Assembly (NCBI GenBank): GCA_963708905.1
Contig: CAVPUV010000081.1
Coordinates: 124,001-188,000, forward strand
Reading direction: 5' to 3'
Source: SHZL01 sp963708905
Lineage (GTDB): Bacteria > Pseudomonadota > Gammaproteobacteria > Xanthomonadales > SZUA-36
Length of the DNA stretch: 64,000 nt
Each line of letters opens with the position of its first letter. The stretch's first letter is position 1. A model generated the notes under the pieces. That model did not search any database. It saw nothing but the letters and a program-made list of their open reading frames with translations, and had not been told where the DNA came from. Of the stretch, positions 35,005 through 42,931 are shown piece by piece. Made by a program: the position numbers and the translations under genes.

Positions 35005-36243
35005 TCATTCCGTTCCGGCATCCTCGCCAGGCAGTTGGATATACACCACGGATTTGGCTTCCTGCGCGGCGTAGTGGCGTACTATGCGCTCGATATCCGA
35101 TTCGCTCAAGGGCTCTGCCATTGAGTGCATGACGGATGTGGACCGCGCTCCGGAAGCGTAATCCTGCATTGCTTTTCTCAAATAATCCTCATTCTGTCCT
35201 GCCAGCATGGGGAACCGGGGGTCGGTGCTGTTACCGTCCAAGCCATGGCAGCGTTCACAGCGCTGGACCCATTCGGCCGTGGTGAACGGCACACGGACAT
35301 CTCTTCGCACGGGTTCCTGGCTGGCGTAGAAAGCAGCCATGTCTTTGATTCCGGTCGCGCTGATTCCGGCCACTGCTTCGGACATCTTTTCATGCTTGCG
35401 TTTGCCGTCCTGATAGGCCTGCATGGCCTTGATGAAATAACGCGCATCCTGCCCCGCCAGCGTGGGCGTGTTGGCGTTGCTGGCATTGCCATCGGCACCA
35501 TGACAGTTTGCGCATTTTTCCACTATTGCGCTCCCGGCTTGTGCATCACCATCGCCGACAGTTGCCGTGCGCTGGGGTTGTTGTACCGCGTAGAAAACGC
35601 CTATTTCGCTGATGGTTTGCTGATCGAGTTCACCGACCAGCTTGCTCATCAATTTATGGCTCCGGCCGCCTTCGGCATAGGACTGCACGGAGCTGGCGAA
35701 GTATTCGGGATCCTGGGCGGTCAGGTTGGGCATGCCGGATGCCGTGCTGTTGCCGGTTTCGCCATGGCATTTGATGCACTTGCCGAGCTTGTTCTGGATG
35801 CCCGTGAAAGGGTTTTCTCCGATCCATTCAGGCTCTTTGGCTACCTTGTTTGCCGCGGGATTGCGGGCTGGGGTAAGGCCAGCGTAATAAGCCGATACGG
35901 AAAGCAAGGCCTCGTCATTCAGGAAACCGCTGACGTGTTGCATGGATTCGTTCTCACGGCTGCTGTTCTGGTATGCCTGCAGAACCCGGTAGAGGTATAC
36001 CGCTCGCTGACCCGCCAGGTGCGGCTGACCTTTCCCGGTGCGCACGCCGTCCATGCCATGGCATTCCGCACAAGCGGCCGCGGCCACGGTCCGACCGATC
36101 TCGATCATCTGCGCCGACGGGAAAAGCGCTGCCTGTTCGTGTTCCTGGATGGGTTGGGTCGAGATCGTTTTCTGCGCCACTGCGGACGCTGACCCAAGCA
36201 GCATCGCGCTAACAGTCAACAGGATTTGCACGACTGGTTTCAT
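35005..36243 (-). CDS. Tetraheme cytochrome c (four c553-like domains)
   Basis: A 412-residue periplasmic protein with a cleavable signal peptide (AVAQKTIS) and four c553-like domains carrying CAECH, CIKCH, CANCH and CERCH; each has LAGQ/LTAQ-x-x-x-Y and a late methionine (for example MQHVSGFLN, MSKLVGEL, MSEAVAGI, MHSMAEPL). Same architecture as the 32397 gene but soluble, not a lipoprotein. The ATG at 36243 is preferred; an ATG six codons upstream is also open. Within the pentaheme-NrfD operon. Confidence 0.87.
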   Translation of the reverse strand: MKPVVQILLTVSAMLLGSASAVAQKTISTQPIQEHEQAALFPSAQMIEIGRTVAAAACAECHGMDGVRTGKGQPHLAGQRAVYLYRVLQAYQNSSRENESMQHVSGFLNDEALLSVSAYYAGLTPARNPAANKVAKEPEWIGENPFTGIQNKLGKCIKCHGETGNSTASGMPNLTAQDPEYFASSVQSYAEGGRSHKLMSKLVGELDQQTISEIGVFYAVQQPQRTATVGDGDAQAGSAIVEKCANCHGADGNASNANTPTLAGQDARYFIKAMQAYQDGKRKHEKMSEAVAGISATGIKDMAAFYASQEPVRRDVRVPFTTAEWVQRCERCHGLDGNSTDPRFPMLAGQNEDYLRKAMQDYASGARSTSVMHSMAEPLSESDIERIVRHYAAQEAKSVVYIQLPGEDAGTE

Positions 36244-36316
36244 CGGTGATTTCCCAAACATTAACCTTCGGTGGCAGTATTACCAGTGATTACCATGCAG
36301 TGCAATACCCGCCGAA

Positions 36317-36940
36317 TCAGCGAGGGTCTCTTCTGCGTCCTGCAATATCCACCAGTTCACGTATTTCGCCCGACTTGTCTTCGAGCAGCCAGTGTGTCAG
36401 GTCGCCGCTGGATATCATTCCCAATACTTTACCATCCTGAGCTACCGGAAGGTGGCGGATGCGTTGATTCGAGATGATCGTCATCGCTTCGTCCAGCGTT
36501 GTGGAAGGCGAAACGCAAATGGGGTTATGCGACATGACCGCGGCCACCTTTGTGTAGGAAGGCTCGAGTCCTGCTCCCAGCACCTTGGTAATAGCATCCC
36601 GTTCCGTGAAGATTCCAAGCAGCTGATCATCCTCCATCACCAGCATCGCACCGATATCCAATTCATTCATCAGGCGCACACACTCGGTAACGGAGAGGTC
36701 CGGTCTGACGGAATGAATTTTTGCTTCTTGTTCGCCGAGCAGAGTACCCAGGAATTCGTCTTTCTTGTCCCTCTTGCCCTTCCTGATGAAAACTCCGACG
36801 GCGACGAGGAGAGCAAAGAGCAGCAACACGTAAACCGACCATTCGAGAAATGGGGCCGGCAGCGTCACATCCTCGGCGAGCGCTGTTCGAGACAGCAGTA
36901 TACAGGCGGCTGATGCGGTGAAAATGCATGGAATTTTCAT
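36317..36940 (-). CDS. Membrane-anchored CBS-domain pair protein
   Basis: A 207-residue protein: signal-like N-terminus, short periplasmic stretch, one helix (WSVYVLLLFALLVAVGVFI), a strongly basic RKGKRDKK that places the rest in the cytoplasm, and two CBS domains (IHSVRPDLSVTECVRLMNEL ... GIFTERDAITKV; VMSHNPICVSPSTTLDEAM ... GMISSGDLTHWLL). CBS pairs usually bind adenine nucleotides and gate membrane proteins or enzymes. GAGGGGG precedes the ATG at 36940. Its place between NrfD and a tetraheme cytochrome suggests energy-state control of the electron-transfer complex. Confidence 0.82.
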   Translation of the reverse strand: MKIPCIFTASAACILLSRTALAEDVTLPAPFLEWSVYVLLLFALLVAVGVFIRKGKRDKKDEFLGTLLGEQEAKIHSVRPDLSVTECVRLMNELDIGAMLVMEDDQLLGIFTERDAITKVLGAGLEPSYTKVAAVMSHNPICVSPSTTLDEAMTIISNQRIRHLPVAQDGKVLGMISSGDLTHWLLEDKSGEIRELVDIAGRRRDPR

Positions 36941-36969
36941 GACAATACCCCCTCGGGTTCGAATCGGCA

Positions 36970-38139
36970 TCACACGCTCCTGGGCGGGTCGGCCCATGGC
37001 GGAAACAGGCGTGTCAGCATCCACAGCAGAACGAATGGAGCTACCACCAGACTGGCCGCCGATATAAGACTCTCCCGCCCCCACAAAGGCATTGGGTAGC
37101 TGAGCAATCCCTTACCCGTTTTAGCAATTTCCTGGCCGCCGATGACTACATTCCAGCGCATCAGGAGCACATTCATCAGAACGAGCAGCGCACAGATCGT
37201 GGCGCCGATGATAAACGCTTTGCCGCGTGTATTGATCGCGATCATGACACTCATTACCGCGATGGGCAGCAGGGCGCCGCAGCCGAACTGCAACACGATG
37301 TAACGCCAGAAAAGGGCTCCTTTTACGTACTGCATGATCATGTCTATGCCTTCTTTCCCCTTGTACACCATGTTGGCGAATTCCAGGCCCTCCAGGAGGA
37401 CGGTAAACATCAGGAATCCCCACAATGCGTACGTCAATCCTTTCAGACATGCAAGATCGATCGGCACACGGCGCAGCTTTGAGGCGAGCACATAAAGGAC
37501 CATCAACAAAGCTATGCCAGAGACAATGGCCGAGAACAGGAATATGACCGGCATCAAGTCGGATTCCCACCATTGGCGGGCTTTCAGGGAACCATAGACG
37601 AAACCGATATAGCCATGCAGGCCATGAGCCGAAGGAATACCCACGATGGCCAGGATCAGTAACAACTTGCCATCAATAGCGCGGGCCCTGGGAGAAACAT
37701 CATCGGACCAGAGTGTGACCGCCCGGTAAAAGAAACGCGCCAGGCCAGTCGAATTCAGAGCCCGCGCAACGTTGTCCACCCGGAATACGAACCAGCACTC
37801 CAGCGTCAACAGCACCGTGTAAAAGGCGGCGAAAAAGCCAAACATGGCAAATGCCGATGTCAGGTGTGGTGTGATCATGGAATAGTAGGACCGTTCCGCA
37901 TGCCCAAGGTGTAGCAATAGCGGAGTGGGCACGAAAAGCATGACGCTCAGGGACGTCAACAGGGCCAGCCGCGCAACCGGTTTGAACTGTTGCATGCCGA
38001 ACACGTGGTAAAAGCTGGAAACCGTGAAGGCGCCGGCCACCAGGCCGGTTAAATAGGGGTATATGACAATCAGCACACCCCACGGGACAATCGTTTCGTT
38101 GGGGTAGACGTAGCCAGTAAAAGCAGCAACCTCAGTCAT
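36970..38139 (-). CDS. nrfD: NrfD/PsrC-family quinone-site membrane subunit
   Basis: A 389-residue protein with about ten membrane helices. The opening PWGVLIVIYPYLTGLVAGAFTVSSFYHVFG and later LTSAFAMFGFFAAFYTVLLTLECWFVF fit the NrfD/PsrC/ActC family that oxidises or reduces menaquinone or ubiquinone at the periplasmic side and pairs with a four-cluster ferredoxin-like subunit. It overlaps the iron-sulfur gene by four bases. No molybdopterin subunit is present, so the partner is likely the multiheme cytochromes in the operon, as in Hmc or Nrf systems. Confidence 0.87.
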   Translation of the reverse strand: MTEVAAFTGYVYPNETIVPWGVLIVIYPYLTGLVAGAFTVSSFYHVFGMQQFKPVARLALLTSLSVMLFVPTPLLLHLGHAERSYYSMITPHLTSAFAMFGFFAAFYTVLLTLECWFVFRVDNVARALNSTGLARFFYRAVTLWSDDVSPRARAIDGKLLLILAIVGIPSAHGLHGYIGFVYGSLKARQWWESDLMPVIFLFSAIVSGIALLMVLYVLASKLRRVPIDLACLKGLTYALWGFLMFTVLLEGLEFANMVYKGKEGIDMIMQYVKGALFWRYIVLQFGCGALLPIAVMSVMIAINTRGKAFIIGATICALLVLMNVLLMRWNVVIGGQEIAKTGKGLLSYPMPLWGRESLISAASLVVAPFVLLWMLTRLFPPWADPPRSV

Positions 38140-38981
38140 GACACATCCTTATCGATACCGACATAAAAGCACATGGGCGCGTTACCGCTCTCCGGCTTGA
38201 GCACCTGTACCTGGTTGTCACGGATGAACTCGCTTACCGGGCTGGATGAATCGTTCAGATCGCCAAAAAGGCGCGCCTTGGTCGGGCAGACTTCCACACA
38301 AGCCGGTTGCAACCCTTTGGTAATGCGGTGATAGCACCACGTGCACTTGTCCGTTACGCCTGTTTCCTCGTTGAAAAACCGGGCACCATAGGGGCAGGCC
38401 TGTACGCAGTAACGGCAACCGATGCAATAATCGTGGTCAATGAGCACGACGCCATCTTCTGTCCTGAAAGTCGCTCCCACCGGGCAGACCTGGACACAGG
38501 CGGGATGCGTGCAATGGTTGCATATCTTCGGCACGAAAAAGGCTTTGCTGACCTTTTCGTCTTTATAACGATTGTCAAAACGATACTCGGCCTCGGAACC
38601 TGATGCCGCGATGTTCAGCGGATCCGCGTGGCTGTCGACACGCGCGTGGTCTTCTCCTTCCAGATAAACGTAGCGCTCGACCCAGGTGCGGAAGTGGTGT
38701 GCGTCCCCAACCACATCATTCTCTGCTTTACAGGCTTCAACACAGCGCAGGCAGCCGATACATCGGGTGGCGTCAATGCCGTATGCCCAGCGATGCTTGG
38801 TCCAGTCATAATCCGCCGTGGGGAAGGAGGTATTGGCCTCGCCGGCGATAGCCGCGGCATTTCCTTCCGCGCCCTGGCCGAGCAGGTTGCCTCCGCCTGC
38901 AATGACACCGAGACCGGCGAGTGCTTTGCCAGTAGCACACAAGAAGTCACGTCTTCCAGTGGTTTTCTTGTCGTTTTTCAT
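38136..38981 (-). CDS. nrfC: Tat-exported 4x[4Fe-4S] ferredoxin-type subunit
   Basis: A 281-residue protein with a twin-arginine signal (TGRRDFLCATGKALAGLGV). Four cysteine clusters follow: CIGCLRCVEAC, CNHCTHPACVQVCP, CIGCRYCVQACP and CTWCYHRITKGLQPACVEVCP, the DmsB/NrfC/PsrB/DsrO pattern. It should sit on the periplasmic face of the NrfD subunit and pass electrons between the quinone site and the pentaheme cytochrome. Stop and start overlap with nrfD. Confidence 0.9.
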   Translation of the reverse strand: MKNDKKTTGRRDFLCATGKALAGLGVIAGGGNLLGQGAEGNAAAIAGEANTSFPTADYDWTKHRWAYGIDATRCIGCLRCVEACKAENDVVGDAHHFRTWVERYVYLEGEDHARVDSHADPLNIAASGSEAEYRFDNRYKDEKVSKAFFVPKICNHCTHPACVQVCPVGATFRTEDGVVLIDHDYCIGCRYCVQACPYGARFFNEETGVTDKCTWCYHRITKGLQPACVEVCPTKARLFGDLNDSSSPVSEFIRDNQVQVLKPESGNAPMCFYVGIDKDVS

Positions 38982-39020
38982 CGCATCGCTCCTTCCCGGT
39001 ATCGCTCCATTCGATCTGGG

Positions 39021-39770
39021 CTACTCAGGAGATTTTGCCGCCAGGCTCTTGTAGTATTCGGCCAGTTCCATGATTTCCTCGTCACTTAAGGACTTGGCAA
39101 ATTTGGCCATTATCTTGTGTTCACGGGCACCGGATTTGTACAGGTTGATACGCTCGATAAAAACGGCTGGATCCAGGCCGGCAAGGGCCGGGTTTTTCTT
39201 GACGCCTTCCCCCAGTTGGCCATGACATTTCGCGCATTTTGACGTTATGGCGGGTGCGTTGACGGAGGTCCCGCCGGTGCCTGCTGTCTGCGTTTGTGCA
39301 TCCGGCGCTGTTTCATCTTCCTGCATGTCTGCTGGCGAATGAGGGTCATGACAAGTGTGACATTGCGGCGTATCCTCATCGGGGAACGGGTGCTGTCCCA
39401 GCACGATCTGGGGTTGCCTGGCCGGCCGTCCGGTTATGGCCAGGTGACAGGTTGTGCAGAGTCTGATCTTATCCACCGGCACCAGTGACTTGCCGTCGTC
39501 AGGGTGTTCCCGATCCGTGCCGTGACAAACTTCACATTGAACCGTGCGGTGGGCACCGATTGCCCAGTCGGCATCCCGCTCGGTGTGGCACGTCCGGCAA
39601 TAGCTTGAGCCTTGGTACAACGGTGTTGCGGCTGCGAGTTCAGGTACGGCATCCGACCGGTAATGGCCAAATTTATAAAACGAAGGATCGACCAGATAGG
39701 ACCTGGCAGCGAAGGCCAGCAGCAATATACAGCCTGACAGTATCAGCAGATTGACAATGTGTTTTGGCAT
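39021..39770 (-). CDS. Pentaheme cytochrome c, NrfB/Hmc-like head with c553-like tail
   Basis: A 249-residue protein with an uncleaved N-terminal anchor (LLILSGCILLLAFAARSYLV). Four closely packed hemes (CRTCH, CEVCH, CTTCH, CHTCH, residues about 55-145) form a c3-like tetraheme part; after an acidic, Thr-rich linker a c553-like domain carries the fifth heme (CAKCH) with KIMAKFAKSLSDEE. Too short for, and without the CXXCK of, NrfA nitrite reductase. First gene of a seven-gene operon with the iron-sulfur and NrfD subunits, and has an FNR class II promoter. Confidence 0.85.
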   Translation of the reverse strand: MPKHIVNLLILSGCILLLAFAARSYLVDPSFYKFGHYRSDAVPELAAATPLYQGSSYCRTCHTERDADWAIGAHRTVQCEVCHGTDREHPDDGKSLVPVDKIRLCTTCHLAITGRPARQPQIVLGQHPFPDEDTPQCHTCHDPHSPADMQEDETAPDAQTQTAGTGGTSVNAPAITSKCAKCHGQLGEGVKKNPALAGLDPAVFIERINLYKSGAREHKIMAKFAKSLSDEEIMELAEYYKSLAAKSPE

Positions 39771-39794
39771 GGTATCAGTCGTTTAATTTCTTAA

Positions 39795-39836
39795 AGCATA
39801 GTTGATGCCATGCACAGCGCATCTGACCTGAATCAA
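39795..39836 (-). promoter_or_regulatory. FNR-type class II promoter of the pentaheme operon
   Basis: CTGAC-CTGA-ATCAA (39823-39836, palindromic so readable on both strands) with TATGCT at 39800-39795 on the minus strand. The site centre falls exactly at -41.5 from a start at 39788. Confidence 0.6.
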
Positions 39837-39857
39837 GAAAGGACAGGCTGGAAGGAA

Positions 39858-39899
39858 TTGACTTATGTCAGAACAGCAGCAATGCCCGGGTATTAGAGT
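39858..39899 (+). promoter_or_regulatory. FixK/FNR-type site and -10 of the diheme gene
   Basis: TTGAC-TTAT-GTCAG (39858-39871) and TAGAGT (39894-39899) again at exactly class II spacing, directing transcription rightwards from about 39906. Together with the previous site it makes a divergent anaerobic control region. Confidence 0.5.
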
Positions 39900-40037
39900 T
39901 GAAAAGAGTCAAGTTACGTATTACAGCGAGGCGGTGAATTGCATTTGGCCGGGATCCAGGTGATGGTTTCCCGGAACACAGACCGCTGACTGTCCGGGCA
40001 ATTTATCCGCCAGAGGACGAATCCAAGGAGATGGGTG

Positions 40038-41369
40038 ATGGAAGCTAAGTTTATAAAATCGGGTATTGGCTGGGCCGCCATGCTGGCCGGGCTGACATTG
40101 TCTGCGGCTGTTGCAGCGCAAGAGGCTCCGAGCGCCTGCGTGGAGCAAGGCGGTCTGGCCTGGGACAACTGGACCAAGAGTGATTCTGGCGGTAGCGGCA
40201 TGCCGGACGGCGAAACGGACAACGACTATATTCGTTGTAAAGCTTGCCATGGCTGGGATCATCTCGGGATCGATGGTGGTTATGTCAGGCGTTCACGCAA
40301 CGCCGGGCGCCCCAATGCAGGTGCGGGCGATGGCGATCAAACCAGCCGCGATATCAGTTTTACCAGCAGGGCAGGCGCGCCGGTAACGGCAGACATGATC
40401 TTTCACGCGGGAACCGGCAGATCCTTTGCAGATGGGAGCGGAAGTTGGGTGCCCCTGGATGGCAGTCATTCCGCCGCAAACAAAGCCGCTCATTCCAATA
40501 GCTACACGCTCGGCAACCAGCACCCGGATTTCTCGACCGGTGGTGCGAACGCATTGACCCAGGAACAGGCGGATTGTCTGGCCGAGTTCCTCAATTTCGC
40601 GGATGCCGGCTGGGACGCCTACTTTGATGCAATTTTCCCTGACCAGAACCCAATCCTCTACACGATCCGCGCGGATGCGGATGCTGGCAGGGGGGAAACT
40701 TTTTACAATGGTGTCTGTTTTGCCTGTCACGGCAATCCAGCGCAAGATTCCACCCCATTTGCCCTTCCCGATGGAGGCGGCGTCCTGTCTTTCGTTGCTG
40801 AGTCCGGTCACTTGAGTGAACTCTCCAACAAGGTGCGTTGGGGAAATCCGGATACGCTTATGACGCGTGATGCCCTGGAAAATCCAACTTCACTGGATGT
40901 TGCGGATGTGATGCTGTACCTGCAGCAACTGGGTGGCACCGGCTTTGCCATGACCGCCGGGCTCAATGGCAACTGGTGGAATGGCATGGATCGCGATGGC
41001 GAAGGGTTCCAGCTTGAAGTCTCTGACGATGGCCATGGTGGCCTGACCTTCGTGGCTTCGTTCTATTCCTACGCCCCCATGGGGATGATGGGCACCAGCG
41101 CCGGTAACCAGATGTTCCTGTTCGCCTCAGGGCCGGTGACGGGCAATACCGCCAATGTCGATGTGGAAATAACCGGCGGCGGTATGTATGGCGGCGGTCT
41201 GGGTGGAGCCGGAAGCAGACCGGTATGGGGTACCGGAACCTTCACCGCCGACGACTGTGGGTCCATCACTATGGAGTTGGTGCCCAATGCCGATATGATG
41301 GGCAATGGTTTCACAGCTCTGTCGTATGACCTGATACGCCTGACCACGCCAGCGATGGCTTGCCCCTGA
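40038..41369 (+). CDS. Diheme cytochrome c with C-terminal beta-rich domain
   Basis: A 443-residue periplasmic protein; signal peptide ends about AVAAQEAP. Two heme sites, CKACH (residues about 68-72) and CFACH (about 231-235), lie in separate domains with MTRDAL-type methionine candidates. From about residue 315 a Gly-rich domain begins (GLNGNWWNGMDRDGEGFQLEV), resembling the NWY/W-N-x4-G-x-GF domain seen repeatedly in secreted gammaproteobacterial proteins of unknown role. AAGGAG lies seven bases before the ATG. A strong terminator follows. Substrate unknown; the first domain region could be catalytic. Confidence 0.82.
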   Translation: MEAKFIKSGIGWAAMLAGLTLSAAVAAQEAPSACVEQGGLAWDNWTKSDSGGSGMPDGETDNDYIRCKACHGWDHLGIDGGYVRRSRNAGRPNAGAGDGDQTSRDISFTSRAGAPVTADMIFHAGTGRSFADGSGSWVPLDGSHSAANKAAHSNSYTLGNQHPDFSTGGANALTQEQADCLAEFLNFADAGWDAYFDAIFPDQNPILYTIRADADAGRGETFYNGVCFACHGNPAQDSTPFALPDGGGVLSFVAESGHLSELSNKVRWGNPDTLMTRDALENPTSLDVADVMLYLQQLGGTGFAMTAGLNGNWWNGMDRDGEGFQLEVSDDGHGGLTFVASFYSYAPMGMMGTSAGNQMFLFASGPVTGNTANVDVEITGGGMYGGGLGGAGSRPVWGTGTFTADDCGSITMELVPNADMMGNGFTALSYDLIRLTTPAMACP

Positions 41370-41419
41370 GGGCAACTAATGCAGGCCTGGCCTGGGCCAA
41401 AGCCAGGTTAAAAAAGAAA

Positions 41420-41447
41420 ACGCCACCTTTCGGGGTGGCGTTTTTTT
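41420..41447 (+). terminator. Strong bidirectional Rho-independent terminator
   Basis: ACGCCACC / GGTGGCGT stem with a six-base loop, followed by seven T residues and preceded by A-rich sequence, so it serves both the diheme gene and the convergent trhP. Confidence 0.92.
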
Positions 41448-41456
41448 GTGCAGACT

Positions 41457-42848
41457 TCATGCCTGCTGTTGGCTGGCAAACTCGCGTTTAAAGGCTGGGT
41501 TTGGCGGTGATGGCAAATACCGCACCAGCAGCGCGAAATCATCGATGGTCCCGGCATCCACCGATTCGGGTAACGGGACTTTCACCACGTGACCAGAGCC
41601 CGGCGCGGCATCAGTCTTTTTGCCGTCGCGCCCGATGATACCCGGCAGACAGAAGGAATGATTGCCTGACGGTGTGACCAGTTCCATCCGGTCGCCTGTC
41701 TCGAAGCGATTCTTGACATCGATGGTCAGCCAGCCGTCATTGACGTTCAGCACGTCACCGACAAACTGCTGCAGATCGCTCTTCGAAGCACCCTGTTCAT
41801 AGTTCTGGTACTCCGCCGGCGGGTGGCGCCGCAGAAAACCTTCGGTGTAACCGCGATTGGCCAGACCTTCCAGTTCATCCATCATGCCCATGTCGAACGG
41901 CCGCCCTGCGACTGCATCTTCCATGGCCCGGCGATAAACCTGGGTGGTGCGCGCGGTGTAATAGGCTGACTTGGTGCGTCCTTCGATCTTGAACGAATCG
42001 ATACCCATGCGGGTCAGTTCATGCACGTGCTGCACCGCCCTGAGGTCACGCGAGTTCATGATGTAAGTGCCATGTTCGTCTTCATAGGCCGGCATCAGTT
42101 CGCCTGGCCGTGTTTCTTCTTCGAGCAGCACGATGGGTAGTTCCCCCGGCTCGGTCTCAGGCGGCTTTTGCTGCAGCGGATGCATGGGCAGATGCAATGG
42201 CACGATATCGCCTGTGCCGGTTTCAGTGGCTGCCAGCGTTTTGTATTTCCAGCGGCAGGTGTTGGTGCAGGCCCCCTGGTTCGAATCACGGTGTGACATG
42301 TAACCGGACAGCAGGCAGCGGCCGGAGTAGGCAATGCACAGCGCCCCGTGCACAAAAACTTCCAGTTCCATGTCCGGGCATTCCTGGCGGATTTCACCGA
42401 CTTCCTGCAGGGACAGTTCGCGCGAAAGGATGATGCGTTTCAAGCCCATTTGCTGCCAGAACTTCACCGCGGCATAGTTCACGACGTTGGACTGTACCGA
42501 CAGGTGGATCGACATCTCCGGCCAGCGTTCGCGCACCATCATGATCAAGCCCGGATCGGACATGATCAGCGCATCCGGGCGCATGGCGATAATGGGTTCG
42601 AGATCGGCAATGTAGGTCTTCAGCTTGTTGTTGTGCGGCGCGAGATTGCTGGCAAGGAAGAATTTCCTGCCCTGCGCATGAGCTTCAGCAATGCCCTGTT
42701 CCAACACATGCTCCTTGCTGAATTCGTTGTTGCGCACACGCAAGCTGTAGCGTGGTTGGCCGGCGTACACCGCATCGGCGCCGTAAGCAAAGGCGTAGCG
42801 CATATTCTTCAGGGTGCCGGCGGGTGACAGCAGTTCGGGCTTTTTCAT
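41457..42848 (-). CDS. trhP: U32 peptidase-family tRNA hydroxylation protein TrhP (YegQ)
   Basis: A 463-residue U32 family protein. The opening KKPELLSPAGTLKNMRYAFAYGADAVYAG and the cysteine-bearing VFVHGALCIAYSGRCLLSGYMSHRDSNQGACTNTCRWKY are characteristic of YegQ/TrhP, which with prephenate-derived chemistry makes 5-hydroxyuridine at tRNA position 34. The ATG at 42848 fits the family start; the open frame extends six codons further. A segment of about 40 residues after the cysteine region (Pro/Glu-rich) matches the usual length variation. Housekeeping gene, unrelated to its neighbours. Confidence 0.88.
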   Translation of the reverse strand: MKKPELLSPAGTLKNMRYAFAYGADAVYAGQPRYSLRVRNNEFSKEHVLEQGIAEAHAQGRKFFLASNLAPHNNKLKTYIADLEPIIAMRPDALIMSDPGLIMMVRERWPEMSIHLSVQSNVVNYAAVKFWQQMGLKRIILSRELSLQEVGEIRQECPDMELEVFVHGALCIAYSGRCLLSGYMSHRDSNQGACTNTCRWKYKTLAATETGTGDIVPLHLPMHPLQQKPPETEPGELPIVLLEEETRPGELMPAYEDEHGTYIMNSRDLRAVQHVHELTRMGIDSFKIEGRTKSAYYTARTTQVYRRAMEDAVAGRPFDMGMMDELEGLANRGYTEGFLRRHPPAEYQNYEQGASKSDLQQFVGDVLNVNDGWLTIDVKNRFETGDRMELVTPSGNHSFCLPGIIGRDGKKTDAAPGSGHVVKVPLPESVDAGTIDDFALLVRYLPSPPNPAFKREFASQQQA

Positions 42849-42931
42849 GACAATACGGCTGGTCAAAAATTGAGCGGCGTATTGTACCTTTAATTGCTGT
42901 GCAATCGAGTGTTGGCTGGGATTTTTCCGCT

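Noticed and set aside
39021..39770. Pentaheme protein as NrfA nitrite reductase
   Set aside because: At 249 residues it is half the size of NrfA and has no CXXCK or CXXCH catalytic heme arrangement; one heme lies in a separate c553-like domain.
42270..42300. TTCGAATC reminiscent of a tRNA T-loop
   Set aside because: It lies inside the well-conserved cysteine region of trhP and no acceptor or anticodon stem surrounds it.
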